DNA of 64,000 bases from Paraeggerthella hongkongensis (GCF_003340345.1 NZ_PPTQ01000013.1:1-64000); one strand, 5' to 3'. Shown: positions 25,779-36,411, numbered from the stretch's first letter. Numbers and translations are program-made. Notes: a model not told the origin generated them from the letters alone.

Positions 25779-26198
25779 TCACTCCACGTCGGACAGGATC
25801 TCGCCAGGCTCGTCGCCGGCGTCGAGGAACTTCTTGCGCGTGACGAAGTTCCACACCATCACGACGAACGTGGCGCCTATCTTCACCACCAGGTAGTGCA
25901 CGCCCAAAAGCTCAACGCCCGCCCACATGCAGAAGTTGTTGATGCCCAAGCCTATCACCGACAAGACCACGAATATGACGAACTCTCGACGACGGCTCAT
26001 GCCTTCTTTATGCTTGAACACATAGCGCATGGAGGCCACGTAGTTGAACACCACGGACACCGTGAACGAAACGGTGGCGCTTACCAGATAGTTGATGCCG
26101 AACGCCTCGGTGAGCAGGGCCAGCAAGCCGTAATCTATGACGAAGGCGATCACGCCCACCACGCCGAACTTCATGATCTGAGCGATCAGCTTCTTCAC
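25779..26198 (-). CDS. GtrA-like membrane protein
   Basis: About 139 residues with four membrane helices. It has the GtrA family pattern: FGVVGVIAFVIDYGLLALL, SATVSFTVSVVFNYVASMRYVF and a C-terminal VVMVWNFVTRKKFL. Family members move undecaprenyl-linked sugars across the membrane for cell-wall or surface glycan decoration. The start is uncertain: a GTG at 26198 has GGAAGGA upstream, while the frame is open to a GTG at 26216. A family 2 glycosyltransferase, its usual functional partner, lies nearby at 28734 on the other strand. Confidence 0.85.
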   Translation of the reverse strand: MKKLIAQIMKFGVVGVIAFVIDYGLLALLTEAFGINYLVSATVSFTVSVVFNYVASMRYVFKHKEGMSRRREFVIFVVLSVIGLGINNFCMWAGVELLGVHYLVVKIGATFVVMVWNFVTRKKFLDAGDEPGEILSDVE

Positions 26199-26252
26199 GT
26201 TCCGCCGTCCTTCCACCCGTCAGGGCCGCGCCCCGTGCGAACCGGGACGAGT

Positions 26253-28550
26253 CTAGGTTGCCGCGCCGCCTTCCTCGCGCGCCTTCTTCAAAAACTTGTC
26301 CATTGTGGCATAAACCCGGCGGATATCAAGCGGCTTGCTCAGATGTCCGTTCATTCCGCTCAGTCGGCTGCGCTCCTCGTCCTCCACGAAAGCGTTGGCG
26401 GTCATGGCAAGAATGGGAATGCAACGAGCGTCGGGGCGGTCGAGCTCGCGAATGGCGCGGGTGGCCTCGTATCCGTCCATCTCGGGCATCTGCACGTCCA
26501 TCAACACAAGGTCGAAGTAGCCCGCCTCGGATTCGGCGAACACGGAAACCGCGCGAGCGCCCGTTTCGGCCGTGACCGCGCACGCGCCCGCCATCGACAG
26601 GATCTCGATGGCGATCTCGCGGTTCAGCTCGTTGTCTTCCGCCACCAGCACCCGCGCGCCGCCGAAGTCGTACGACGAAGATTCCGAAAGCCCGCTGTCA
26701 ACCGAGGACGAAGCCGACCCCTTCCCGGACGCCTGGCCCAGCGGAAGCTCGACCGTGAACACCGACCCCTTCCCCAGCGTGCTCTGAAGCCCCACGCGAC
26801 CCCCCATCATCTCGGCGAACCGCTTCGTGATGGCAAGGCCAAGCCCCGTTCCGCCATGCGCCCGAGCCGTGCAGGGGTCTCCCTGCTCGAACAGCGAGAA
26901 TATGCTCTCGAAATGCTCCGGCCCGATGCCGCAGCCCGTGTCGATGACCGAGAACCGCACCCATAGAGCGTCGTCGCAAGCAGCGCGGGAACGTCCCGAA
27001 GCGCTATCGTCAGGACCCTCCTGCGCCAGAAGCCCCGAAGAGCGGTCTTCAGGGCCCGTCATCCGCTCGATCAGCAAGGTCACGCTGCCGCCTTCGGGGG
27101 TGAATTTGAAGGCGTTGCCCACCAGGTTGTACGCAATCTGGTTCAGCCGCAACACGTCTCCCGTGGCGAAATCGGGCAGATCGCCGGATTCGCACGTGGC
27201 GTAGTTCACCCCGTTTTCGGCAGCCTGCTCTTCGAACACGGCCGTGAGCGCGCTTGCAAACGCACGGAAATCGAACGGTTCGTCCTTGATCTCGATCTTG
27301 CCGCTTTCGATCTTGCTCATATCCAAAATGTCGTTGATGAGCGCCATCAGGTGGCGCGAGGACATGGTGACTTTTTCCAGGCAAACGCGCACCTTCTCGT
27401 CGTCGCCCATGTGCTCGAGCGCGATGGAGGTCATGCCCATGATGCCGTTCATCGGCGTGCGGATCTCGTGGGACATGCGCGAAAGGAACTCGCTTTTCGC
27501 CTGGTTCGCGCGCTGCGCCTGGTCGAGCGCGCTTTCCGCGCGCGCCTTCTCGTCGGCCAGCAGGCGCGTGTTCCGACGCGCCAGCAGGTAGTACACCAAG
27601 AAGATCGACCCGACGGCCAGCGCCAGCGCGCCGCCCATGATCACGGCGTTTTGCTGCAGCACGTCGCTCAAAGACGCAATGCTGTCGTCCACCGCCCCGT
27701 AGGGCATGGTGGTGCACAGGTACGTGTCGCCGCCCTCCATGGGCTTCAAGTACAGGTAGCGGTGCCCCGATCCTTCGGCGGACGTGAACGGCACAAGGCA
27801 CGACCGCCCGTTCTGCACGGCCTCGCGCACATCGTCGATACCGTAACCGTCCTCTAGGCTGGAAAAGCTGCCCAGCTGGTCGAACAGGTTGCTCCCGTCC
27901 TCCAAGCCACCCGGGTCGCCTCCGATAATGCAGGTTCCGTCCGTCGTGATCACGCTCGACCGCGAGCGCCCGTTCGTCATGCCGAAGTCGATCCGATCGA
28001 ACAGCCGGGAAGCGTCGAAGCTGGCGATGGCCATCGTGTACGTGACCGAACCGCAGGTGATGGGAGGTATGGCGTCAACCAGGATCACCGCGTCGTCGCG
28101 CATGATCGTGATGGACCCGCTGTCGTAGGCGCGCAGCTCTGAAATGCTCTGCGTAGCGGCGGTACCCGCGGCAAGGCTGTCGCAAGCCCCTTGCGCGGTG
28201 CAGTAGCTTCCATCGCTGGCTCGAAGCGCAAGAGAAAGGTACTGGTCGTTTTGCTGCTGGTCGGCAAGCACGGCGGCCACCTGATCCGCGGTTTCGGGGC
28301 GAAGGAGGTCGAGCGAGGTGCCCAACGTGTCAAGCTGGGCGAACTTGCTCTCGATGCTGGCCTCGTAGTGAGCGGCCACGCGGTCGCTCAACTCCTCAAG
28401 GTACACCTCGCTCACGGACCGAATGGCCGCATCCGTAGCCGAGCGCGAAGACACGACCGTATATGCAAGAGAGCACGCGAGCACAAGAACCAGGGCGAGG
28501 GCCAAGAGGGCGACGCCCCTGCGTTCGCTCGAGCGTTTAAGCAGCTCCAT
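26253..28550 (-). CDS. Hybrid sensor histidine kinase
   Basis: About 765 residues. A first membrane helix (about 11-33) and a second near 305-325 bracket an extracellular sensor domain of about 270 residues that resembles a Cache/dCache domain. HisKA has the phospho-acceptor His in FLSRMSHEIRTPMNGIMGM. HATPase motifs are NLVGNAFKFTPEGG, DTGCGIGPEHFESIF and GGTGLGLAI. A C-terminal receiver domain has the acceptor Asp in LVLMDVQMPEMDGYEAT and Lys in HLSKPLD. No response regulator lies nearby, so the output is unknown. I prefer the ATG at 28550 (AGGTGG 11 bases upstream); a GTG at 28565 is the alternative. TAGAAT at 28593-28598 (minus) may be its -10. Confidence 0.9.
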   Translation of the reverse strand: MELLKRSSERRGVALLALALVLVLACSLAYTVVSSRSATDAAIRSVSEVYLEELSDRVAAHYEASIESKFAQLDTLGTSLDLLRPETADQVAAVLADQQQNDQYLSLALRASDGSYCTAQGACDSLAAGTAATQSISELRAYDSGSITIMRDDAVILVDAIPPITCGSVTYTMAIASFDASRLFDRIDFGMTNGRSRSSVITTDGTCIIGGDPGGLEDGSNLFDQLGSFSSLEDGYGIDDVREAVQNGRSCLVPFTSAEGSGHRYLYLKPMEGGDTYLCTTMPYGAVDDSIASLSDVLQQNAVIMGGALALAVGSIFLVYYLLARRNTRLLADEKARAESALDQAQRANQAKSEFLSRMSHEIRTPMNGIMGMTSIALEHMGDDEKVRVCLEKVTMSSRHLMALINDILDMSKIESGKIEIKDEPFDFRAFASALTAVFEEQAAENGVNYATCESGDLPDFATGDVLRLNQIAYNLVGNAFKFTPEGGSVTLLIERMTGPEDRSSGLLAQEGPDDSASGRSRAACDDALWVRFSVIDTGCGIGPEHFESIFSLFEQGDPCTARAHGGTGLGLAITKRFAEMMGGRVGLQSTLGKGSVFTVELPLGQASGKGSASSSVDSGLSESSSYDFGGARVLVAEDNELNREIAIEILSMAGACAVTAETGARAVSVFAESEAGYFDLVLMDVQMPEMDGYEATRAIRELDRPDARCIPILAMTANAFVEDEERSRLSGMNGHLSKPLDIRRVYATMDKFLKKAREEGGAAT

Positions 28551-28733
28551 GAGGAAATACGCCACCTATCGGAATCGTTGAGAGTTTCCGCATTCTAGCA
28601 CGCAGAACCCCGCGCTACCTTACTGTTGGGAAACAGCTTGCCAACCGTGTTTCATCCGGAGAATCACAAGGGCATCTGGCGCGCCGCGATGGTTTCGGGT
28701 AGGATGATCGACAATTCAACCGAGGAGAAGACC

Positions 28734-29717
28734 GTGCAGCAAAACACCGCCACCCAGACGACCGCCGAGCGCGCAACCATAGCCGTGCTCATCCCCTGCT
28801 ACAACGAAGCCGTGACCATCGGAAAGGTGGTCGACGACTTCAAGCGCGTCCTGCCGGACGCCGACATTTACGTGTACGACAACAATTCCTCCGACGACAC
28901 GGCCGCCATCGCGCGCGAGCACGGAGCCATCGTGCGCACCGAGCGCCGACAGGGCAAGGGAAACGTCGTGCGCCAGATGATGCGCGACATCGATGCGGAC
29001 TACTACCTCATGGTGGACGGCGACGACACGTACCCGGCAGAAGCCGCACCCGCGCTGCTCGCCCCGCTCATGAACGACGAAGCCGACATGACCGTGGGCG
29101 ACCGCCTGTCCAACGGCACCTACGGCGAAGAGAACGATCGCGCCTTCCACGGATTCGGCAACGATCTGGTGCGCGTGCTCATCAAGTGGATCTACGGGTT
29201 CAAGTTCTCGGACGTCATGACCGGGTATCGCGCCTACAACGCCGTGTTCGCGAAAACCATGCCGGTGCTCTCCCCCGGCTTCGAGATCGAAACGGAGCTC
29301 TCCATTCACGCCGTGGACAAGCGCTGGCGCATCGTCGAGGTGCCCATCGACTACCGCGACCGGCCCGAGGGGTCGGAGTCGAAGCTCAACACCTTCTCCG
29401 ACGGCATGAAGGTGCTGCTCATGATCTTGTCCCTGTTCAAAGATTACCGCCCGCTGGCCCTGTTCAGCTGGCTGGCCCTGCTGTTCTGCGTCCTGGGACT
29501 CATTGCAGGCGTGCCGGTCATCGTGGAGTTCGCGCAAACGGGTCTTGTTCCCAAGCTTCCCTCCGCGCTCTTGGCGGTGGCGCTCGTGTTCGTGGGCATC
29601 CTGGCCTTTGCAAGCGGCCTTATTCTGGACACCGTGGTCAAAGGCACCCGCAAGGAGTACGAACTGCAGGTGACGGCGGCCTACGAGCGCCTGGGACGCC
29701 GCAACCGCCAGGCATAG
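28734..29717 (+). CDS. Family 2 glycosyltransferase (DPM1/DolP-mannosyltransferase-like)
   Basis: 327 residues. The GT-A fold is clear: AVLIPCYNEAVTIGKVV, the nucleotide-binding VYDNNSSDDTAAIA and the metal-binding VDGDDTYPAE. DVMTGYRAYNAVFAKTMPVL and ELSIHAVDKRWRIVEVPIDYRDRPEGSESKL are typical of polyprenyl-phosphate sugar transferases. Two membrane helices end the protein (about 235-305). It probably charges a lipid carrier that a GtrA-type protein flips. The GTG at 28734 has GAGGAG six bases upstream; the frame is open to 28626 without a better signal. Confidence 0.88.
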   Translation: MQQNTATQTTAERATIAVLIPCYNEAVTIGKVVDDFKRVLPDADIYVYDNNSSDDTAAIAREHGAIVRTERRQGKGNVVRQMMRDIDADYYLMVDGDDTYPAEAAPALLAPLMNDEADMTVGDRLSNGTYGEENDRAFHGFGNDLVRVLIKWIYGFKFSDVMTGYRAYNAVFAKTMPVLSPGFEIETELSIHAVDKRWRIVEVPIDYRDRPEGSESKLNTFSDGMKVLLMILSLFKDYRPLALFSWLALLFCVLGLIAGVPVIVEFAQTGLVPKLPSALLAVALVFVGILAFASGLILDTVVKGTRKEYELQVTAAYERLGRRNRQA

Positions 29718-29857
29718 AGGCTCGGGGCGCTCGTCGATCAAGACCGCTGCATCTCTCCCTTCGAACGCCGCCGAGCCGCCTTATCGTAGCAAATATTATA
29801 TTAGTTTTTTAGTCATGGTTTTCAGGAGGACTTCCTGCCATACTAGAGCTTTGCCGA

Positions 29858-29901
29858 AACTGCTTCGGGCTTGAAAAACGCCCGTCGCGCCCGAAGCAGT
29901 T
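29858..29901. terminator. Bidirectional hairpin between the glycosyltransferase and addA
   Basis: AACTGCTTCGGGC and GCCCGAAGCAGTT form a perfect 13-bp stem around an 18-base loop. It lies 16 bases past the addA stop. An AT-rich patch at about 29785-29815 precedes it. Confidence 0.65.
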
Positions 29902-29916
29902 CGCGACAACCGCCGC

Positions 29917-32900
29917 TCATCCCCGTGCAGAAAGCACCGCTTGCGCAAGATCGCTTCGGTCCTTGGCCGAGAAGCGGTATGAGACCTCCTGCGGCTGCCC
30001 CTGCGCATCCGCGCGCTCAACGCGCACGAACCTCAGCTCCACATCGCGATACCCCTGGCAAAGCAGGGCGTACGCGTAGCACTGCGCTTGAAGCAGATGC
30101 CGCTCCCGCACCAGATCGAGCGGCTCTTCGTCCCTGCCGCCCGTCTTGTAGTCGACCACCAGCGCGCGGCGCGCGGCGCCCTCGGGCCCGTCCGTGCACA
30201 AAAGATCGATCTCGCCTTCGAGAAAGCCCTCCCCCACGCGCTCGAAGAACGGCACCTCGGCGCGGCGAAGCGGCCAGGAGGAAGCCTCGGCGTACGTGAA
30301 GCTGCCAAACCAGCAGGCGCACGCAGAGCGCAAGCGCTCCTTCTGGCAAGGCGTCAGTCCGAAGGCGGCGGCGAAGGCGTTCAGGCGGGCTTCGTCGGGA
30401 ACGCGGCCGGTTTCGACGGCGAACTGGGCCGCACGGTGAAACGCGCTGCCCAGCCCCGTAGCCTTATCGGCGTCGAGCGACCGTTCAGTCGCGTCCCCAT
30501 CTTCCCGCATCAGCTTGCCGTCGGGACAAACGTCCCCATCGCCCAAGCCCGAGCGCTCCGATGCAGGAAGAGCCGGGGCCGTCGGCTCGCCTTCCCGAGC
30601 CAAGGCCGAATAGGAGAAGACGTCGCCGCGCCCGGCGCTCCACGGCTCGCACGCAGGTGCGTCGACGGGCGGCGACGGCACGACGAAGACGGCTTGCTCG
30701 GGCCGATCCCGCAAAGCGCCCTCTTCCAAGGCATCCGGCTGCACGAGCACCCGCTCGAACCGCGCGGGCTCGCTTCCGCCATACGGAAGCTGCGCCGATC
30801 CTTCGGGGAAGTCGGCGACGCCGCACAACGCGCTGCGCACGTCGTCTACGAGAGCCGCGTACGCAGGCGGCTTGCCCGCCGATGGAGCCTTCGCGTCCAT
30901 AACAACCACAAGGGATTCGCTTGCGCGCGTAAGCCCCACGTACAGCTTGCGGCGCGCTTCGGCCAGCTCTTCGTCCGCCGCGCGCTGCGCGAGCGTCGCG
31001 CGGTAGGCGGACTGCGTGCACGAGCCGCTTCGGCCCTCGGCGCACGCGAACCCGCCGCCCTCGACCAACGCGCGGGCCGCGTCAAGGTCGGCGCTTTCCT
31101 CCAAGTCGCCCGCAAGCGGCATCTTGGACCGGCTCTTCACCTGCTCGAACGCATCCAAAGATGCGCCGGGAGCAAGCGAAGCCCGCGCCACGGACCCGCA
31201 AGCCTCCACCAGCAGCTTTCCCGCGCCCGCGCGCCCGTCGGCGAAATCCGCAAGCGCCACGATGGGGAACTCGAGGCCCTTCGAGGCGTGAATGGTCATG
31301 ATCTTCACCACGTCGCCGCCAGCGCCGGACAGGGCGCCGGGCGACTCCTTCAAGCCAACCGACAGCTCTCCGGCGAAGATGCGGGCCGTCGAAGCCAGGC
31401 CGGCATGGTGCTCGGCCTCCACGGACTCTATGAGGCGAACGGCCTTCAGCACGTTGGCCGCGCATGCCGTTCCCACGGCCCCCTGCTCTTCGAGGCGCGC
31501 CATCCAGCCGCTTCGAACCACGGCGTCGCGCACCACGGCGGACGCGGGAAGGACCCGCGCCAAACGCTGCGCGCGGTCGAAGAGCCGCACGGCATGGGCC
31601 AGCCGGGGAGCAAGCTCGTCCGAGCGGGAAGCCAACCGCGCGAAGCCCCGATCGAGGTCGCGACGGCGCACCCTGCCCGTATCCGGGTCCTCCTCGGTAG
31701 CCAGCTCCAAAAAATCGTCGGCCGAAAGACGAACCATGTCGCTTGTCAGCACCTCGAACAGAGCAGCGGTATTCGCCGGGTTCGCAAGCGCCTCCAGCAG
31801 CCGCGCCACCACGCGAACCTCAGGCGCCGAAGCGAACTGCGATCCGCCCGTCACCACGCATTCGAAGCCCTCGGCGCGCAGCGCTTCGGCGTACACGCCC
31901 GCGCGGCTCATCTTGCCCAACAGCACCACCATGTCGCCCGGAGCATGCCCGTCCTCGCGTAAAGACGCGAAGCGTCGGGCGATCTCCCGCGCACCGGCGC
32001 GCTTGACGTCGTCGATGCCCACGCCCGTGCCGCGCCCCGCCGGCTGCACGGCCAGCACCAGGTCGATGCGCGGTGCGCTCCCCCGGTAACGCGACGGGCG
32101 CGCATCATGGGGTTCGAGCGACATGAACGCGTCGCCGAAGACCTGGGGCTGCTCGAACACGCGATCCACGAACGAGAGCACGTCGGCGTGACTGCGGAAA
32201 TTCTTGGCAAGCTCCACGTAGAGCGCATTCACGTCGGCCGAGCGCATGACGCGTTTGTGGGCCTCGTACACGTTCACGTCGGCTCCGCGGAACCGGTAGA
32301 TGGACTGCTGCGCGTCCCCGACCGTGCACAGATGGGCGAAGCGCGGGCCGGACAGGCGCGCGATCATGTCGATCTGCAACTGGCTGGTATCCTGAAACTC
32401 GTCCACCATGACCAGCTTGAAGCGGTCCTCGTAACGGCGAGCGATGTCGGGATGCTGCTCGAACGCAGCCAGCGTGCGCGTGAGCAGATCGTCGTTGTCC
32501 AGCTTGCACAGCGCCTGCTTGGATTGCTCGTAGCGCAGCGACACCTCGCGCGCAAGCTCTTTGAGGTCGGCCACCAACGGGAAAGCCAGCCCCAGCGCGA
32601 TCTGTCGAGCCGCGTCCTCGTACACGGCCTGGTACGCTTTGACCGCCTCTTTCACGGTAGCCTTGAAATTGCCCCCGATGCGCGGGTACCCTTCGAGCGC
32701 GCCCGCCAACGCGCGCAGGGCCGCTATGTTGTCCGCTCCGGCGGCAGGCCCCGCAACGGAGCCGTAGCGGCGAAGAAATGCCTGAAGGGCCTCGATCGCG
32801 TCCGCGGCCTGCCCGCGCGCACGCTCGGCCGTAGCGCTGCCGCCCGCCTGCTCGAGGGCGGGCTGCACCGTTTCGTACGCGAGCAGAAGCTCGCGCGCAA

Positions 32901-33507
32901 GCGCAGACGCGCATGCGGGCTCGGGTCCGAAGTCCACGGCGTCAAGGCCTCCGCGCATGCTGGCGGCCTTGTCCAGCAACGTCGCCAGCATGGAGGCCAC
33001 CGACGGAGCCGAGGACAAGGACGACCGCGCGGGATACTCGTCGAACAGCGCCGCATAAGACCCGCGCGCGATGATGTCGTTGTCGTCGCCGAGCGCCGCG
33101 TCGATGGCGTCGGCCACCAGATCCGCGCGCTCCGCGTCCCCCACAATGCCAAACGCAGGGTCTATCCCCAAATCAAGCGCATGGGTGCGCAGGATGCGCG
33201 CGCACATGCTGTGAATGGTGGATATCCAGGCTCCGTCCACTTTGAGCGCTTCTTCAACCAGGCCTTCCGCGCGCAAGGTGCGCTTGACGCGCGCTTTGAT
33301 CTCGGCCGCCGCCTTCTCGGTGAACGTGATGGCCAGCACTTCGTCCACGCCGCCGGCTGCCGGACCGCTTTCCGGCAACAGCGCGTACGCAATGCGCTGC
33401 GTGAGCGTGAAGGTCTTGCCCGATCCCGCCCCCGCAGACACGAGCAACGGTCCTTTCACGTGCTCGATGCTTTCGCGCTGACCGGGCGTGCAGGTACGCA
33501 AGTCCAT
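29917..33507 (-). CDS. addA: AddA helicase-nuclease (RecBCD-type double-strand break repair)
   Basis: 1196 residues. Superfamily 1A helicase motifs are SAGAGSGKTFTLTQRIAYAL (Walker A), TFTEKAAAEIKARVKRTL, VDEFQDTSQLQIDMIARLSG and GDAQQSIYRFRGADVNVYE. The C-terminal RecB-like nuclease has LVVDYKTGGRDEEP with the catalytic Asp and Lys. With AddB it unwinds and trims DNA ends at Chi-like sites to load RecA, and it also degrades linear phage DNA. The gene starts three bases after the addB stop, so the two are co-translated. Confidence 0.94.
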   Translation of the reverse strand: MDLRTCTPGQRESIEHVKGPLLVSAGAGSGKTFTLTQRIAYALLPESGPAAGGVDEVLAITFTEKAAAEIKARVKRTLRAEGLVEEALKVDGAWISTIHSMCARILRTHALDLGIDPAFGIVGDAERADLVADAIDAALGDDNDIIARGSYAALFDEYPARSSLSSAPSVASMLATLLDKAASMRGGLDAVDFGPEPACASALARELLLAYETVQPALEQAGGSATAERARGQAADAIEALQAFLRRYGSVAGPAAGADNIAALRALAGALEGYPRIGGNFKATVKEAVKAYQAVYEDAARQIALGLAFPLVADLKELAREVSLRYEQSKQALCKLDNDDLLTRTLAAFEQHPDIARRYEDRFKLVMVDEFQDTSQLQIDMIARLSGPRFAHLCTVGDAQQSIYRFRGADVNVYEAHKRVMRSADVNALYVELAKNFRSHADVLSFVDRVFEQPQVFGDAFMSLEPHDARPSRYRGSAPRIDLVLAVQPAGRGTGVGIDDVKRAGAREIARRFASLREDGHAPGDMVVLLGKMSRAGVYAEALRAEGFECVVTGGSQFASAPEVRVVARLLEALANPANTAALFEVLTSDMVRLSADDFLELATEEDPDTGRVRRRDLDRGFARLASRSDELAPRLAHAVRLFDRAQRLARVLPASAVVRDAVVRSGWMARLEEQGAVGTACAANVLKAVRLIESVEAEHHAGLASTARIFAGELSVGLKESPGALSGAGGDVVKIMTIHASKGLEFPIVALADFADGRAGAGKLLVEACGSVARASLAPGASLDAFEQVKSRSKMPLAGDLEESADLDAARALVEGGGFACAEGRSGSCTQSAYRATLAQRAADEELAEARRKLYVGLTRASESLVVVMDAKAPSAGKPPAYAALVDDVRSALCGVADFPEGSAQLPYGGSEPARFERVLVQPDALEEGALRDRPEQAVFVVPSPPVDAPACEPWSAGRGDVFSYSALAREGEPTAPALPASERSGLGDGDVCPDGKLMREDGDATERSLDADKATGLGSAFHRAAQFAVETGRVPDEARLNAFAAAFGLTPCQKERLRSACACWFGSFTYAEASSWPLRRAEVPFFERVGEGFLEGEIDLLCTDGPEGAARRALVVDYKTGGRDEEPLDLVRERHLLQAQCYAYALLCQGYRDVELRFVRVERADAQGQPQEVSYRFSAKDRSDLAQAVLSARG

Positions 33508-33510
33508 GGA

Positions 33511-36411
33511 TCAACGCCTCCTTTCGCACGTGAGGACCGGACAATGGCCGCAGGGGTCTTCGCCGCGCGGATCAGGCGCGATATCCCCGCGGGAAAGCGT
33601 GCGAACAGCCGCTTCGATACGCTGCTCCACTACGTCAAGAAGCTCCTGGAACGTCGCCGCGCCCACAGCCTCTCCCGCCGGGCCCGGAACGCCGCACGCC
33701 TGCATGTCGAGCCCCGGAACATCCGACTCGCCCACGACACTGCGGTCCACGGCGCCCGCCACGCGAGCCGCCTTGCCGTACGACACGTACAGAGCGCCCA
33801 CAACATCCAAGCCCAGCAAACGTCGCGCAACCTGCGCGTACGCAAGCGACTGAATCTTGTGCGGGAGCACGGCTCCGCCCGCCTGCGCCGCCTCCGACGC
33901 TGACGCGAGCGCGTAGTCGCCCGTGAGCGACCCCTTGTAGTCGATGACCACCGCTTGACCTCGATCGTTCACGTCAATGCGGTCGATACTGCCGCGCAGC
34001 AGGCATCCCGCGTACGCGAACGGCTCGGCCTCGCCGAAATCGAGCTCGAAGCAGGTCGGCTTGAAGCCGGGAAGCAGAAGCGCCTCCCGATCAAGGTAGC
34101 CCAGCAGCCTTTTGCGCAGATCGGCCACTTCCGATTCCTCGAACTTCGTCCGAGGAATTAGCGGATTGCGGTTGCGCTTGAGCTCGCGTTGAAAGCCCAG
34201 GTGCCGGTCGAACGTAGCGCCCAGAAGCTCCCGTGCGCGCGCCAGGTTGTCCTGGGTCACTTTAGCGTTGCCCGCTTCACGGAAGCGCTCGTAGAAGCTT
34301 TTGAGCACCCCGTGAGAGAAGCTGCCCATCTCAAGCGGCCCGAACCCCGCGTCAGGCTCCGACAGGCGCAACCGGCGCAGAGCGAACCATTTGTACGGGC
34401 ACTCCAGATAGCTTTCCAAAGCAGACGGCGAAAGGGCCGGTCGGTCGTCGCCGCCCGCGCCCCGCGGAACCACGATGCGCGAACGCAGGGGCTCGGACAC
34501 CTCGCCGGAAGCGGGAACGGGCCACGCCAGCGGCTTTCGAGCATCGCCCGCCGGCCGGAGCGCGAGGTTAGCGTGCAGCGCCTCCTCCCCCGCGCCGCGC
34601 GCATGCGGAACAAGGCTGCAAGGAAGTCCCGTGGCGCGATCCGAGGCCCCGTCCTGACCGTCGGACGCCCGGTAGCAATCGAGCAGTTCCTCGTACATGA
34701 CCGCAGGGTACGCCTCGTCCGCGTCCTCGGTGTTGAGCGGGCGCTCCAAGACCGCAGCAGAGCACGCGCAAGACAGCGCGCGGAAAAACGTCCGGCGACC
34801 TTGCGCCAGCGCATCGCGGCAGCGCCCCAAGCCCAGCTTGTCCAGCAGCAAGGTCGCACCGTCTTCGTTCGCCCGCACGGGATAGGAACGCGCGTCCATG
34901 TCGCACAGCAAAAGCGTCGAGCACGAGCACGCCGCGCGCTCGGCCACGTCGGCAAGCGAAAGAAACACCGCTTCGGGCTGCCGCTTCCCTTCAAAGGAAG
35001 GGTCCGCCGTTCGAAGGCTCGCGCGAACCATCGCGTGTTCCAGAAGCGGGCGCGCCGCCAAGGCGTCGGAGCCGGTGCGAGCGCATGCAGCCGCAAAGGA
35101 GCGAGCCGCCGAAACGGCAGCAAGCTGCTCCGAGCGAAACGACGCGTCAAGATCGATGCGACGGCGAAGGCGATCCTCGAAGCACGCAAGCGCACCGTCG
35201 ACGTCGCCGCGCCGAAGCGCGGCCAGGGCACACGCCGCAACCTCGCTCGCGTCCGACAGATCGCGCACGACGCGCTCCCGATCCGTTGTCCGATCGCCGC
35301 GCCACGCCGCATCGAGCTCGCACGCCGCGCGCCTCCCCAAGCCCGAAAACGCGCTGAACGCGAAATCGGAAGCCAGGGTCAAGCGGCAAGAATCGTCGCT
35401 CGCAAACGCCCACAGCGCCAGAAACGAGCGCCCGAACGCCGTATCCGCGAACGACCGGCGCGAAGACGCCGCCGCGCATATCCCGCTGACAGCCAAAGGA
35501 CCCACCAGCTCGTCGAAAAGGGCGCGCGGATCGCGAGCGGACACGACCACCGGCAGCGGCGCGCGCCCTTCCTCGCGCGCCGCTGCGCGCTCGGCGGCAA
35601 CGGCCTCGGTCACGCACGAGAGCACCAGTCCGCAAGCCGCATAACGGCCAGCCGGCAACAGGAAGCGCACGGCGCCCGTCGACTCGAGCGGACCCTCCTC
35701 CTGCGGCAAGAACAACCGGTCGAGCAGCGACGTCAATTCGGGCGAACGGCCAAGCGACGACGACGGCGCACGGCACCCGTCGTCAAGGCGCACGACGTCG
35801 CCCCGTTCGGCAAGCGCGTCGAACAGCTCGCCGTACGCCTGGTCGATGTCGTCGAATCCCGCCAAAACAAGCGGAGGGAACGCGCAATCGCACCCGGAAA
35901 GCGCGCAAGCCGCCTGGGAGCGTTCGCACAGCGACAGCTCGTCGAGCAAGCCGGCGTAGCGCCCGAGCACCGCGAGCGCCCCGCGCTGCGCCGCGCTCAG
36001 CTCGCGCTGGCGCTCGTCGCACGCAAGCGCATCCAGCAGAGCCGGGAGCGATTCGCGAGCAAGCCCCGCCAAAAGAGAGACCGTGCCCGGCGTGGGTTCT
36101 ACGGCATTGCCGCGCGCCCGCATCTCAAAGCAGGCTCGCTGCATCAGAAGGTCGCGCTCCCCGCCCTGCACGAGGGCGCGCCCGTCTCCGTAGATCTCCC
36201 ATTGGTCCGCCACCCAGGAGTCGGGGGTTTCCACGCGCACGCCGAACGAGCAGGAGCCGTCCGCAAGAGCGCGCCGCAACCGCAGGACCGCGGCGGGCGT
36301 CGGCGCCAACAGCACGGGCACACGCCCTGCGGCGCACCACGGAGCGAGCGTTTCGGAAATCGCGAAAAGCACGTCTTCCGCGTTGTCGAATGTCATGTGT
36401 TGGTAAGGCAT
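33511..36411 (-). CDS. addB: AddB-like nuclease-helicase subunit
   Basis: 966 residues. The N-terminal part is an inactivated helicase-like region. The C-terminal nuclease contains SYLECPYKWFALRRL, VVIDYKGSLTGDYA (catalytic Asp and Lys) and a final PCGHCPVLTCERRR. The Cys of ECPYKW and the last three Cys fit the four ligands of the AddB iron-sulfur staple. The ATG at 36411 stands six bases after a TACAAT box with no ribosome site, so the mRNA is probably leaderless. The longer open frame to 36573 overlaps the divergent EamA gene and is not used. Confidence 0.9.
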   Translation of the reverse strand: MPYQHMTFDNAEDVLFAISETLAPWCAAGRVPVLLAPTPAAVLRLRRALADGSCSFGVRVETPDSWVADQWEIYGDGRALVQGGERDLLMQRACFEMRARGNAVEPTPGTVSLLAGLARESLPALLDALACDERQRELSAAQRGALAVLGRYAGLLDELSLCERSQAACALSGCDCAFPPLVLAGFDDIDQAYGELFDALAERGDVVRLDDGCRAPSSSLGRSPELTSLLDRLFLPQEEGPLESTGAVRFLLPAGRYAACGLVLSCVTEAVAAERAAAREEGRAPLPVVVSARDPRALFDELVGPLAVSGICAAASSRRSFADTAFGRSFLALWAFASDDSCRLTLASDFAFSAFSGLGRRAACELDAAWRGDRTTDRERVVRDLSDASEVAACALAALRRGDVDGALACFEDRLRRRIDLDASFRSEQLAAVSAARSFAAACARTGSDALAARPLLEHAMVRASLRTADPSFEGKRQPEAVFLSLADVAERAACSCSTLLLCDMDARSYPVRANEDGATLLLDKLGLGRCRDALAQGRRTFFRALSCACSAAVLERPLNTEDADEAYPAVMYEELLDCYRASDGQDGASDRATGLPCSLVPHARGAGEEALHANLALRPAGDARKPLAWPVPASGEVSEPLRSRIVVPRGAGGDDRPALSPSALESYLECPYKWFALRRLRLSEPDAGFGPLEMGSFSHGVLKSFYERFREAGNAKVTQDNLARARELLGATFDRHLGFQRELKRNRNPLIPRTKFEESEVADLRKRLLGYLDREALLLPGFKPTCFELDFGEAEPFAYAGCLLRGSIDRIDVNDRGQAVVIDYKGSLTGDYALASASEAAQAGGAVLPHKIQSLAYAQVARRLLGLDVVGALYVSYGKAARVAGAVDRSVVGESDVPGLDMQACGVPGPAGEAVGAATFQELLDVVEQRIEAAVRTLSRGDIAPDPRGEDPCGHCPVLTCERRR